Positions 23,379 through 35,500 of a DNA stretch of 64,000 nucleotides are shown here, one piece after another. Location of the stretch: NCBI GenBank assembly GCA_008692225.1, contig VICG01000012.1, positions 744,001 to 808,000 on the forward strand. Direction: 5' to 3'. This stretch comes from Monilinia fructicola (lineage: Eukaryota > Ascomycota > Leotiomycetes > Helotiales > Sclerotiniaceae). The notes beneath the pieces are model-generated. The model saw nothing but the letters and a program-made list of their open reading frames with translations. It had not been told where the DNA came from and ran no database searches. Each line of letters opens with the position of its first letter. Position 1 is the stretch's first letter. Position numbers and translations under genes: made by a program.

Positions 23379-25638
23379 CTACAGCTTGCTCCCCTCCTTG
23401 ACGCAACAGACGCGGCCCGCGTCGCCGACGACCGCCTCCGCGGACCCCTGGCGGTGCTGCGCCGCGCTGTCGGCGGCCAGCACGCTCTTGTTGAAGCTCT
23501 GCTCGCTGGGCGGCACGTCCAGCGCGGGGTTCTTGGTGAAGAAGTTCACGGGCTTCAGGGCCACCTTGATGATCTCCACGGGCATGACGGGGAAGTCCTC
23601 GATGCGGGGCACGTGGTTGATGCCGAACTGGACCCAGACGACGATGTCCTCGTCCTGGACGTTGTCCTTGCGCGCGGCGAAGGAGCGCACGCCGGTGCCG
23701 CCGCGCGACTGGTTGGTGTACTTGCCGCCGGCGTAGAGCTCGTGGTCGCGGTAGGCGGTGACGTAGATGTTGTGGTCGGCGAACTCGGCGCGCTTGAAGT
23801 GGAAGGAGGCCGGGTCGGCGAGCATCTTTTGGAAGGGCGGGGCGTGGATCTTGTAGGCGACGGGCTTGCCGTTGACGGGGTTGGGGACCGCCGAGTTCTG
23901 GATCTTGAAGGTGCGGTTGACGTCGTAGTCGAGGTCGTAGCCGCCGGACGTGGTGACGGGCGTGCTGTGCACCGTGTAGCCGATGCCGTGGGGGTTGAAG
24001 TCGCTGCGGGGCATGGGGTGCGCTTCCTCGTAGACGAGGCTGTTGCGGGGTCCGTCGATCATGGGGTCGACGCGGAGGGAAAAGATGTGCTGGTGGTGGG
24101 AGGCGAGGACGCCGGGATGGACGACGGTTCCCCATGGGACGGTGAGCCCTTCGTCGATGGGCTGCGTGGAGAGGATGCCGGTGGCGCGCACCTCATACAT
24201 GACTTCTCCGGCTTGGTTGAATTGGAATGCGAGGATGTACTCGTAGTTTGCGACGGTGATGATGGATTGGAGGACGAGCTCTCGGTTGCGGACGACGGCT
24301 GCGCGACCGGTTCGGTAGTTGGTGTGTTTCCATCCGATCCCGTTGTCTTGCTCGTGGATACACACGACATTTGGCATCTCGAGGACTTCTCCCTTGTCGT
24401 TGTTGAGAACGGCAGAGAGGTAGTGGATTGAGCCGAGACAATCACACCCGAGTTGGAGGTTGTTTGCCATGATACCGGCTCCTGCATCGCCGAGATCGAA
24501 AGCTGCCTTTCGGTGGAACGGGTTACGAGGATCGGCATATGGAATGTTCATGTCCGACAGAGACAGTCTGTAGAAGAGAGGACGTCCATCATAGTGGACA
24601 TCATATAGAACCATGCCTTCTCTCTGGTTGAATCCAACCTTGAAGGCCCATTTTTGCCACTCAATGGTATGCCCTTGCTCACTGAAATTCGATACTTTGA
24701 AAGAAGCACCTTCGGGTTGAAGAACGTTCAATGGCTTGAGATCTTTTCGGAGTTCTTGTGCTTCGGGGATGTATTCGTTGGCAGGTTGAACTTTGTATGG
24801 CGAGGGTTCTTTGGTTGTGTTATCGGCTCCGGTTGGCATGAAATCGATACGTGTAACCTTCAGAGTCTCTGCACTGACGACTGGAGAAATTGTAAGCGGC
24901 ATGGCATAATGGTTGCTATCTGCCTCATTGGGGTTCTTTGGATCTCGGACGTAAAGGAAACACTGATAAAAGCGTTTTTCATCGCTGAACAGTCCATCGT
25001 TGATTCCATCAGAGCCTAGGAATGGTTAGTATCAAGTTGTCGTTGGAGACTCTGGGGCAAGCTTACCATAAATCCATGGGTCGCAAACAACTACAGTTCC
25101 TTCTGGCAATTGAAGCTTTGCAATCTCTGCCTTTACTCCAGCATCTGCCAAGGCAGCTACTTCTACTGCTAAAATTTCTTCCCCATCGATACTGCTGTGG
25201 ATGTTTGGGCCAAGTCTAACATTGCTCTCTACCTCACCAGTAGACAGGTTGATGATAGCTTCGTGTAGTTTGTCCTGCAGAAGGGTCATTAGCACCAATC
25301 CTCACCCATTGCCACTCGGGTAAACAAATTGGGGCAAAAGCCAGGTCATCAAGACTCACGGTATTTTTAAGATAGTAAACCACGAAACTCTTTCTGTCGA
25401 CCTTAGGAAGAGGAGATCCCGAATGCTCAGCATTGAGAAATGGGACCAATTCGGCCTTCTCTGGTTCCTGAAGCGTGACGGTCTTGAATTGGATTGTAAC
25501 CTCCGTAGGCCACAAACCCTTAACAATCTTCGAACTCTGCAATATTTCCCCAGCAGTCAATGGACCAAGAGGATGCTCCAAGCCCGTCTTGTTGCCCCCC
25601 ACAAGTGGGAGCGAGACTGGAACTTGATCTGTAGACAT
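23379..25638 (-). CDS. Peroxisomal copper amine oxidase (TPQ-dependent)
   Basis: Oxidises primary amines to aldehydes with release of ammonia and hydrogen peroxide. Exons complement(23379..25015, 25067..25274, 25360..25638) encode 707 aa. The topaquinone motif NYEY is at residues 419-422 (precursor Tyr420). The catalytic-base motif is FDLGDAGAG. Copper ligands appear as HHQH and in NHVPRIEDFPVMP. The protein ends in SKL, a peroxisomal targeting signal type 1. Introns are 85 and 51 bases with phases kept. I chose the ATG at 25638 (MSTDQVPVSLPL); an in-frame ATG at 25737 would add 33 mainly hydrophobic residues, unexpected for a PTS1 protein. GC is about 65-70% over 23300-24130 but near 45-50% over the 5' third. 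Length matches the family (about 650-720). The gene converges with the Zn2Cys6 gene. Confidence 0.95.
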
Positions 25639-27835
25639 GTTGTATTCAGGAAGGGTGAGGAGATCCAACAGAATCAATCGACTTGAGAAATACAGCCAGA
25701 AGGCAATGAGAAGATGAGAAAGAAAGAGAGAAGCCAACGAACCAACGACCCCTCAATATATATATATATATGTACGATTCACTTTACCATCAGATAGATC
25801 ATTAGCTAAGATTTCAGTACGTATATCAATCAATTACAAGTATGACTACAGAAAATCCAACCACGATAATCTTCCATCACAATCTATTGGGCCGCTCTCG
25901 AAAAATAGCATAATCTTATCGTGGCTCCTATTAGACTGTGCATATGAATCAAGCTGTACCCCACCTATCCTTCCAACATCGCATGGACATGCCCAAAAGA
26001 GCAAGGCGGCATTCAGACGACGATGAACAGGACGAAAGGCAAGCATCACAAACACGATGCCGCAATCGGGGTTTGCACAGAGCTCAACGACGATGCGCAC
26101 GCGAGCAAACCGTTCCTCGACGTGTGCATGTCATACCGTGTGTCGTTCTATCCGAAGTGTGGCATCGCTAGTTTCCCGGGTGGCAGACGTTGAGTGGTTC
26201 TGTACTCCGTACTCCGTACTCGTCGGGCGCTTGGTGGAATTCCCGACTCCGGGATTCGCGTACACCTACCCAAAAGGGGGCTCGGTTATCACGGGTACCT
26301 CGGCTTTCGACCTACCCGGCCATGTGCATAACCGCATACCCACACCCCGATCATACCCGTGGGCATTTACCGCGGGGCATGGGTATCATCTTGTTCGGAG
26401 TGTTTTGAGTTTTGATTCCAGACCAGAACGGGAGCCGTTATCATCCACAGCAAATATCTGTACGGTACAGTATGACAATTTGTTCCGTTCTCGATATCCA
26501 CATCGCCCCAGCGTACCAAAAATATGGCAAGTCAATGGCAACAGCATTTGTGCAAATAGGACTTGGCACTAATAGTCCACATTTTTACTTGAGCTTGATC
26601 TGTTGATCTTGGTATATATAAAGCCAGGCTTACTTTCGAGCACATTGCGAAATCTCGGTCTATATGAGCGTATTGCCCGCTATTCAAGTATATTCAGGTA
26701 TATTACAAGTTCATAATGTGATCATCGATGTTGTTGTTGTTGTTAGTGTTGAAGCTATTCAGAATCTGAAGTGGTTAATACGTACGTTATTATAGAAAAA
26801 GGGGGCGAAAGCGAAGTAGAAAAAGCAATATTTTAACGAAATGGAATACGAGTAACTTACCTTAGCGAAATAAAATACAAGTAGGTTAGAATAACTTGTT
26901 TTTAGTAAAATAATGACGGTATGAATGGTATCCAGGTAAAGTTGATGATACTAAGATGAAGTAAAATTGAAGAGTTGCGCTAGGATTGAAGATAGTATAA
27001 GGTTACTAGTATTTGAAGTTAACATGGCATTTAAAATTATCTTAAAACTAACATAGTATTCCGAAAATCTTTCAATATAAAAGCATTAAAGCTTTCATTA
27101 TTGCTACATATAAAATACATGTTTTAATCGAAATTAAGAAGATTCTATATCATGTAGCATGTTGCTATGAAAGCGGTATTGGAGGGTTAGCGGGTGTGAA
27201 CTGACGAATATGATAGTAGTTGTTTAGTATCACTTAATAACAATATAGGAAGTAGCTTGAGAAATTTGGGCTCGGTGTTCATTAGGATGACCTTTGGAAG
27301 TTTGGGAGAGCTTGATATAAAATATATCCTACTATCCTCGAAAAAGCAATTGCGTACCAGAACTACGATCTCGCTCGTGAATGTACGAGTAAATCACTCA
27401 TTACAAAAATAGTACATTCACAAATGCTGGAGGAATGACAAGCGAACGTAGATAGAGACGGAATAGTGGTAGATATGATTATAGAAAAATTGTGAGTTAC
27501 GAGTATGAAGATGAAACTTGATGAGGCACTTGAGTGTGAGATTATGGCCATCTGCCCTATTTGAATATAATGATGCATTGTTATAATATTATGACCTCGA
27601 TGACGACGCGGTTGATGATGTTATAGAAACCTAGCATTATCTGGCAGTGAACATATATTCCAGACTTCAGACGTAAAAGCAAAAATCGGATCTGTAGACG
27701 AACCCTCAAAGTGGAAAAGCACACTGTTATGAAGAAATGTCTCGAAACGATGACAACAATTCTCAAAACCCAATCCTCACAATCGCCCGCGACTTAGGAG
27801 CCTCTACAGATCACGTATGCTCCCACCCAAAACAT
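25639..27835. other. Intergenic; AT-rich from about 26600
   Basis: 25639-25775 holds the oxidase leader and a TA repeat (about 25755-25772). 26200-26220 has TACTCCG units in tandem inside a GC-rich patch. 26600-27780 is AT-rich with stops in all frames and no recognisable coding or transposon remnant. RIP-like decay is possible but not shown. Confidence 0.55.
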
Positions 27836-28816
27836 TTAATCCTTCGTAACATAAACCCAAATCAACGGTCCCTGACCCGGCAAACCCGTTCTCCTCCTAT
27901 CCATTCCCCATCCTAGATCCTTCAATGACATCTTCATCCTACCGTTGTCACCCCCCTTGAAAACCATACCTTTCATCCACTTCCCGTTACCCGCCTCTGT
28001 GACCTCCGTCATAACATTCTTATTTGAATCCTTATTATCACACCCAAGCTGAACCATCATATCCTTCACCGTCATATTAGCCGGGACGAAGAATTTCATA
28101 TGATTATGTCCATCGTGAGTATAGAGCGGCGAGTCTACTTGCCAAGGTGGTGTTGAGCCCGTTTTAAAGACATGAATGAGGCAGTGCGCGGGGGGAAAGA
28201 GATAGTTGTAGCCTGGGGGGATACCACAGCCACCAAATTGATTTTTGACGTTAACGCCTGGCATGCCGCTGTTGTCGACAGGTGCCGGGGCGGGGTGCGT
28301 ACCGGGGAATCGATAGTGAGGGGCTGCGAAGCCTGGTGGGCCATAACCTACATTACCGAAAGGATCGGCGTAGGCATGTTGTGGTGGGGGATACCCCATG
28401 GGCAAGAATGGGGAGCCTGGGAATGCCATACCTGTGCCAGGGGGGAGTGGACCGGAGTCCGTGCCGTGGATAGAATTGAAAGGTGCGCGGGACATTTATT
28501 GACGTAAGCTGGAAGGATAGAGAGCAGGGACTTGTGCAATAACAGGTTGATTGATGAGCTGACGTGAGAAAGGTTGTTGGGGTGGATAAGGTGGAGGCGG
28601 CGGTCCTGGATCCCGACCGTGATATCTATTCCAACCACTTGAGTTATCGGCTACCGCTTTAAGTTCCTGGTAGTAGAAGATTTCGCAACCTGCGACGTCG
28701 AGGATTTGTACACGAAGAAGTTGGACTTGTTGGAAGCTGCTTGACGGATCACACAATGTTTTATAGGAAACGATGACTTGTACGTCTTCAAATGGGAGGA
28801 GATGGAAGGACGCCAC
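27836..28816 (-). pseudogene. Conserved Pro/Gly-rich fungal protein split by an in-frame TAA
   Basis: One reading frame runs from ATG 28816 to the stop at 27836, broken by a single TAA at 28496-28498 that is followed at once by ATG. The 106-codon first part has MASFHLLPFEDVQVIVSYK, a compact start with EIFYYQELKAVAD, then GPPPPPYPPQQPF. The 219-codon second part has a Pro/Gly-rich stretch (GTGMAFPGSPFLPMGYPPPQ), then a globular end with GVPPGYNY-like GIPPGYNYLFP, FFVPANMTVKDMMVQLGCD, AGNGKWMKG and the C-terminus WVYVTKD. I recall a fungal family of unknown function with this whole architecture in one chain, so the stop looks secondary. It could also be two homopolymer errors (SSYVNKMSRAPF would read through) or true pseudogenisation. 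Confidence 0.6.
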
Positions 28817-29321
28817 GATGGCGAGTTGAGCATGAATATGCTGAAGCTCGTTTTTCTTGTTGGTTATCGGAGAGGTAGTCTAGTGGACGTAAAGGTGTGA
28901 GCGTTAGGGAATATCAAGAAAACTTGTAGACAAGCAGAATATTGATGGCTTTGATAGTTTTAATCAAGGAAGGCTATGGTTAAATAGAGGATGAAGAGGG
29001 CTGTACTCGAACCAACAGACAAGAGTAGTTGTGAATGGGAAACATCCTTGTGAATCATGGAATACTTCGAATAAACAAACTCATCTTCAATGATTCAAAA
29101 AGACTGCATCAAACATAACGATAATTTACCCCCAGTCATCACTCGTTAACTGAAGGATGAATCACCAACAAATGATTTTGGGAAAATTGTGATATTTTTA
29201 TAAATTTCAGATGAGACCCAACTTTGAGGTCTTCTCTTATGGTATTGTTACAAAAATGCTGCAGCTTCCCACCTATCCTTAAAGTTTAAACAGAAATGTT
29301 AATAGTACTTGATTTGATCCT
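28817..29321. other. Intergenic
   Basis: Promoter side of the Pro/Gly-rich gene and 3' flank of CFT2. No gene or repeat seen. Confidence 0.6.
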
Positions 29322-32123
29322 TTATCCGCCTGTCACTACCGCGAGTCCTTCATAAATCTTCCTCTTAACAGCATAAAAGGAGGTAGTGGTGACGCCAACG
29401 CTTTCTACTTCAATCCTCCCCGTGCCAGTTTTACGGACAATTACAGACCCATCAATCAGAAGAGTACCTTCTCCTCTAAGCTCTGCAGTAAGACCAGAAG
29501 ATTGCATGATTTTTCGTAGATCTGTTAGTCTTAAATCACCAACATGCAAAGGCTGAGCAATGGATCTTGTTGCTGATGCCAAATTCGAAGGTAGAACATC
29601 TAAGATTGGCATCTCAACAACAGCTTTCGCGGAATCGAGAGCTGCCTGCGTCGGGGTCTCTTCTGATTCTCCTGTCAACATCTTTTGCTTCTTATTAGCC
29701 CCTTCCGAGTCGTGAGAGTCGTTGTCAATATGTGTAGTTTCTAATCTTCCTGTAAGAGTCACAATTCCCAAACCCTTCACATTCTGCCAGCGCAGTTGTT
29801 TCACCAAAGCATCGGTGAGCTTCACAGCCCATGCATTAGTATCTACACTTGCATCAATTATGATGCCAATTTCTGGAGTGTACACATCCACGAGCTTTTC
29901 TTTGGTGCTACCAAGAAGCTTTCTGCAATCGCTGGCGAGTGCTAAAGTCTCATCTTTCATACCACCAACTAATATCAGCTTCCGAGGTTGAATTAAAGGT
30001 ATCAACATCTGAAGACTGCGTTTGTCGTGAAGCCCTGCAAAGTCGACAAATGCGATTCGAAGGTTTATTTTGAGTGTCTCGGTAGAAATATCCAGACGAG
30101 ATGGCCCTGGAATTTCTTCTACGATATCCATCAAGTCATCCTCTTCTAAACCATCTGCTATAGAGCCGTCCTCATTGTTTTCAACCTGCTGTCGCTTGCC
30201 ATCGTTCGGCATTCTACGTTTACCGGAAGCTGCAACATCATCCCACTTTCGTTTTTTGCCAAGGGTATCCTTCGTATCATACTTTCCAGGACGTTGTGGC
30301 TCCTGTCCATCAACCTCGTCCCGTTCCTCCGCCCGCAGAAATTCCCCGGGCCTGATCAGCTCCCCAAAGTCATCATTTCGTTTCCTCCTGATCGCCATAG
30401 GAAACATCTTATCACGGCCCTTCTTTCCTCTCACGTCAAAGTCGTGAACCCCTTTCTTTCGAAGAAGAATATTGATACCAAGATCTTCATCACTCAAACC
30501 AATCTTTTTCCGATTCGCTTGCCCCATGGTTGCGGATATATTAAGAGCTTTTCCTTGCTGATCAGTCTCAGAATCATCGGAATCTGACGATGAATCCGAT
30601 GAAGCATCGTCAACAATATCAGCAGAAGCCTCGAGAGCTGTAGCACCACCCGGTTGAAGAGTGTTCTGCAACTGACGTTGTGTCGCTAACCATTGCTGGT
30701 AAACAGCTAGATCATTACCCTCCAATGGGATACGTTTGGGTTCTCTAATCTCGAGATCTCTTCCACCTCCAAAGACTTGTTCTAGACCTGCTCCGCTCGA
30801 GCCTGGTTCTAAGGCGAGTCCACTGCGCCGCTCTTCCCACCATGAATAAAGAGTTCTTCCCAATCCTGGAGCTCCATTGATCTGGTTCAGTTTTTCTGTC
30901 AATATTAAAAGGTTCTTGTCATCATCCGCAATTTTTCGAAGCACTTCTTTCGAGAATCCCCACTCTATAGAAGTGTCACTAGCGAGGATCACCTTCCCTA
31001 CAGATCGTCCTAAGTTATCCGTCTCGTTCAAAATTCGGTCTATTTGACCCTTTCGCCCTAGTATTCGAAGATGTTTGAATTCAAATGGGCCAGCGTTTGC
31101 TTTTGTTTCCTGTGCGTTTCTCCTTTGTTGCCCGGTTTGTTGTTCTTCGTGACCAGGCTGTGCTTCAAACTCCCGAATGATGGCTTCGTCCATCCACTCG
31201 AACATACTTCTCGTATATCTCATTGTCATTTCGCTGGTACTCACTGCCAAGTAAGGCTTCGCTGACTTAAATGCGCTTTCCTCTTCCTGGCTTTCAGTTC
31301 TCCAAGCATGCTCTAGAAGATATGCAAGTTCCATCATTCGAGCTCCAGAATCTGTAGGTATAAGAACAGTGCCACCTCTGCTAATTGATGATTTGATCAT
31401 ATCGAGCAAAAGTTCATCTCTCTTGGCTCTCCCTCCAGGCAAGGCGACTCGTTCTCCCCCTTTACTACTACATATTAATGCTGTTGGCTTTCGCAGCTGT
31501 TCGATAACTTCTGCCCCTCCTGCTCCCGCTCCACCCAGCCAAGCTGCACCAGCCAAGACATTCTCACGAGCTTGATTCCAGTCCACTGCGTATACGATCG
31601 ACTCGAGTCCGTGTTGAATGTGCCATATTGTGCCTCCTAAACTGTGCCCCGCATTGTAGGCCGTAATTGTGACCCCATTAAGAGGCTGGTGTGGCTGAGA
31701 ATATTTCAAAGGACGAACGAGCGAAAAGTAGTAGTTGATTTCCTCTTTCGTCGGAGATTGAAGGAGGAACGAAGATGTAGTAGGTATGACGGTCGACGCT
31801 AATGGGGTTGAAGAGTATAAATCTTGCAAGAGTGTCCTTCCAAGCGCGATGACAGGGTGTGTTGCATAGACAGGTATTCGAGTGAAGAGAGGGAAATGCT
31901 TGCAGCAATGTGCATAGGCTGCGATATGAGGAACGGTCGCATGGGTCAATAGAATCAGTGAGAGGGTTGGGATTTGTTTCTCCAGCTCTCGTAACTTTTC
32001 AACATCAAAAGTTTCATCCCATCCAACATCAATCAGCACCTTTACTCCTCCATCAAGCTCCAGTAATGATTGCGACGCCGAAGATTCGGATTGCGCTCCC
32101 TGTAAGGAACAAAATGTAAACAT
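29322..32123 (-). CDS. CFT2: Cleavage and polyadenylation factor subunit Cft2 (CPSF100)
   Basis: Subunit of the nuclear complex that cleaves and polyadenylates pre-mRNA 3' ends. Intronless, 933 aa, from MFTFCSLQGAQSESSAS with LLELDGGVKVLIDVGWDE. The N-terminal metallo-beta-lactamase fold (residues about 1-235) has LILLTHATVPHIAAYAH in place of the HxHxDH zinc motif, as expected for the catalytically inactive Cft2/CPSF100 branch. A beta-CASP domain follows (ALICSSKGGERVALPGGRAK and onward). Acidic low-complexity segments lie near residues 510-535 and 650-670. The RMMBL-type region has LRIAFVDFAGLHDKRSL and LIPLIQPRKLILVGG. The C-terminal domain ends YEGLAVVTGG. No frameshift is present over 2.8 kb. 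It shares a 420-base divergent promoter with SEC24. Confidence 0.95.
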   Translation of the reverse strand: MFTFCSLQGAQSESSASQSLLELDGGVKVLIDVGWDETFDVEKLRELEKQIPTLSLILLTHATVPHIAAYAHCCKHFPLFTRIPVYATHPVIALGRTLLQDLYSSTPLASTVIPTTSSFLLQSPTKEEINYYFSLVRPLKYSQPHQPLNGVTITAYNAGHSLGGTIWHIQHGLESIVYAVDWNQARENVLAGAAWLGGAGAGGAEVIEQLRKPTALICSSKGGERVALPGGRAKRDELLLDMIKSSISRGGTVLIPTDSGARMMELAYLLEHAWRTESQEEESAFKSAKPYLAVSTSEMTMRYTRSMFEWMDEAIIREFEAQPGHEEQQTGQQRRNAQETKANAGPFEFKHLRILGRKGQIDRILNETDNLGRSVGKVILASDTSIEWGFSKEVLRKIADDDKNLLILTEKLNQINGAPGLGRTLYSWWEERRSGLALEPGSSGAGLEQVFGGGRDLEIREPKRIPLEGNDLAVYQQWLATQRQLQNTLQPGGATALEASADIVDDASSDSSSDSDDSETDQQGKALNISATMGQANRKKIGLSDEDLGINILLRKKGVHDFDVRGKKGRDKMFPMAIRRKRNDDFGELIRPGEFLRAEERDEVDGQEPQRPGKYDTKDTLGKKRKWDDVAASGKRRMPNDGKRQQVENNEDGSIADGLEEDDLMDIVEEIPGPSRLDISTETLKINLRIAFVDFAGLHDKRSLQMLIPLIQPRKLILVGGMKDETLALASDCRKLLGSTKEKLVDVYTPEIGIIIDASVDTNAWAVKLTDALVKQLRWQNVKGLGIVTLTGRLETTHIDNDSHDSEGANKKQKMLTGESEETPTQAALDSAKAVVEMPILDVLPSNLASATRSIAQPLHVGDLRLTDLRKIMQSSGLTAELRGEGTLLIDGSVIVRKTGTGRIEVESVGVTTTSFYAVKRKIYEGLAVVTGG

Positions 32124-32543
32124 TATTATTGCATTCTGTGATGGTTACAGAGGGGAAGGGTTGATATCTCAAGGAATAAGAATAAAACGAGGCTATCGAT
32201 CTTATTGTATCTTGGAAAGGCTGTAGCCGCGACCGAGCACCGCCAATAATACGAAAACACGCTAAGGATTTAAGGTTTAGGTTTGGTAAAGACATCGGGA
32301 TTATTGGATCCCCGTGAATATATCTATGAGAGGCAAGGTAGCCTTAATTAAGGAGTGGTGGGACGGGATTTATATCTTCAATTCCATCCATTCAGTTATT
32401 ACTTGGTAACTCGACTTACTATATCTTCCATTTCTTTCGCCAGCTATTTCTGTTAATATCACATGTCGTCGAAGACTCTCTGCTATTTCACATCCATATA
32501 ATCTTCTAATATCCCACAACTGCCCGAATCTTTGATAGATAAC
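32124..32543. promoter_or_regulatory. Divergent promoter between CFT2 and SEC24
   Basis: 420 bases separate the two start codons. A 12-base perfect palindrome CCTTAATTAAGG lies at 32342-32353, about 200 bases from each start. TATATC-like AT segments are present. Function of the palindrome is unknown. Confidence 0.45.
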
Positions 32544-35500
32544 ATGGCGCAACCTCCCTTCGTAAGGCAATCTGTTCTATTTGCAAGCCAGCTGGGAGCA
32601 ATTCAATCCTTCTATACATGAGCTAACATGTTGCATAGCAGCAGCAAGCATATTACGGTGGACAGTCTGCCTACCCACCAGGCCCTGGAAACCCTATGAT
32701 ACCTCCCACTGATCCAAATGATCTCGGCATGGAGAATTTACAGATATCTAATCAACAACCAGCGGCGAGGAAAAAGAAGAAGGACAGGCACGCATATCAT
32801 GTTGTCGAACCTCAAGGCTCCTCACAAGCATTTAATGGGATACCGCAGGGCGGCGTTCCCCCTTCAGCTTATCTCAATGCCGACCCTTCATTAATTCCTT
32901 CTCCAGGTGGCCAGTTCCTAAACTCGCCCATTACACCCCAAATGTCGCAATTTCCTGCTCCTGCGAACGCGCCCTTTAATCCCGCGAATCCTGCCACGGC
33001 TGCTGAATTTGCTGCAAGAAATGGAGCTGGTGATGGCTTCGCTGCTAATGTGCAGACTTCGGCGCAAGGCCGAGTAGACCCGGATCAAATCCCCAGTGTA
33101 CCTCGGTCGAGAGATGCGATAGCCCAATATTACCTCAAAAATGTGTACCCAACCTTTGAGCACCACCTCCCCCCTACAGCTACTGTACCGTTCGTTGCAT
33201 ATGATCAAGGAAATGCTTCACCAAAGTTTGCACGCCTAACGATGAACAATATCCCATCTACGGCAGATGCGTTACATTCAACCGGCTTACCGCTTGGTCT
33301 TCTTCTGCAACCGTTGGCCCCATTGCAGCCAGGTGAGCTTGAAATACCCGTTTTGGACTTTGGAGAAACAGGTCCTCCTAGATGCCACAGATGTCGTGCC
33401 TATATCAACCCATTTATGGTATTCAGATCCGGAGGCAATAAGTTTGTGTGCAACATGTGTAACTATGCGAACGATGTACCTGCGGAGTACTTTTGTGCGA
33501 CTACGCCACAGGGAGCTAGGGTTGATAGGGAGCAAAGACCTGAGTTAATGCGCGGGACTGTTGAATTCTTGGTTCCAAAAGAATACTGGTCGCAAGAGCC
33601 TGTTGGTTTGAGATGGATTTTCTTGATCGACGTTGGCCAAGAAGCGCTGAACAAAGGGTTCTTGGAAGCATTCTGTGAAGGTATTCTGGCAGCTTTGTAC
33701 GGGGGTGATGATGCGACTGAAGAGGATGGTTCTCCGAAACGCAGAATCCCCGAAGGTTCCAAGGTCGGATTCGTGACTTTCGACAAAGACATTCATTTTT
33801 ACAATATGAATCCTGCATTAGAGCAAGCTCAAATGCTGATTATGCCGGATATTGAGGATCCGTTCGTTCCACTTAGTGACGGACTCTTCGTGGATCCGTA
33901 TGAAGCAAAGTCCAACATCACTTCTCTACTGAGTCAACTGCCACAGCTATTTTCCCAGATTAAAAATCCTGAACCAGCACTACTTCCAACTATCAATGCT
34001 GCTTTGGCAGCTCTTGAGAAGACTGGAGGGAAAATTGTGTGCTCTTTGTCGGCTCTTCCAACATGGGGGCCCGGGAGATTATTCCTTCGTGATGATGGAA
34101 AACAACATGGTGGAGAGCAAGACAAAAAGCTATTCACTACTGAGCACCCTGGTTGGCGGAAAGCAGCAGATAAAATGGTTGCGACTGGAGTTGGTATTGA
34201 CTTGTTCCTTGCTGCTCCTGGAGGCGGATATCTTGATATCGCAACAATAGGTAAATAAATGCAGACCTTCGTGACGATTATTCAAATCAATTAACTTTTA
34301 CAGGTCATGTTGCTGCTGCTACCGGAGGAGAAACATTCTACTACCCCAACTTTGTCGCTCCGCGGGATAACGAAAAATTATCGCATGAAGTTGTGCGTTC
34401 CGTTACAAGAGAGACTGGATATCAAGCGCTGATGAAGGTCCGATGCTCAAATGGTCTGCAGATATCCTCATACCATGGTAACTTCATACAACATACTTTT
34501 GGTGCCGACATTGAATTTGGTGTCATCGATTCTGATAAGGCTATGGGTGTCTTATTCAGCTATGATGGGAAACTGGATTCTAAATTGGATGCTCACTTCC
34601 AAAGTGCCCTGCTCTACACTACGGCTAGTGGTGAGCGAAGGGTAAGGTGCTCAAACATCATCGCTAGTGTTAGCGATCAACCTAAGGAATGTATGAATTT
34701 TGTAGACCAAGACGCCGTTTATACATTGATTGCAAAAGAGGCTGCCTCAAAAATGTTGGCACATTCATTGAAGGAAATCCGAGGCGCCTTGTCGGAAAAG
34801 AACGTCGATATATTGGCTGGATATCGAAAGAATTTCTCGGGATCTCATCCTCCAGGCCAATTAGTTCTACCAGAGCATCTTAAAGAATTTAGTATGTACA
34901 TGCTGGGCCTTGTTAAATCTCGAGCTTTCAAGGGAGGACACGAGCCTTCTGATCGTCGAGTCCACGACGCGCGTATGATCAAAAGTATGGGTGCTCTCGA
35001 GCTTTCCCTATACCTCTATCCTCGTGTGATCCCTATTCATAATCTTGCTCCCGAAGATGGATTTGCAAACGAAGATGGCCATCTTAGAATGCCACCCTCA
35101 ATACGAGCATCATTTTCTAGAGTCGAAGAAGGCGGGGTATATCTTGTGGATAATGGACAGAACTGCTACCTCTGGATGCACGGTCAAACCTCACCTAACC
35201 TAATCATTGATCTATTCGGCGAAGACAAAGATAATCTTAAGGCACTGGATCCATATCTATCATCCTTACCCGTACTTCAAACGCATCTCAGTGCTCAAGT
35301 ACGAAATATACTGGAGTATTTGAAGACCATGCGTGGAGCCAAAGCTCTGACGATTCAGCTTGCGAGACAAGGCCTCGATGGCGCAGAGTATGAATTTGCT
35401 AGACTATTAGTGGAGGATAGAAATAATGAGGCCCAGAGCTACGTAGATTGGCTAGTACACCTGCATCGGCACGTGCAACTGGAGGTAAGCCATATTTTCC

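Noticed and set aside
23259..24431. 390-codon plus-strand ORF opposite the amine oxidase
   Set aside because: It is the antisense shadow of a GC-rich coding exon; its translation is Val/Asp/Gly-rich with no motif.
26600..27780. RIP-mutated transposon
   Set aside because: The stretch is AT-rich, but no transposase, LTR pair or inverted terminal repeats could be made out.
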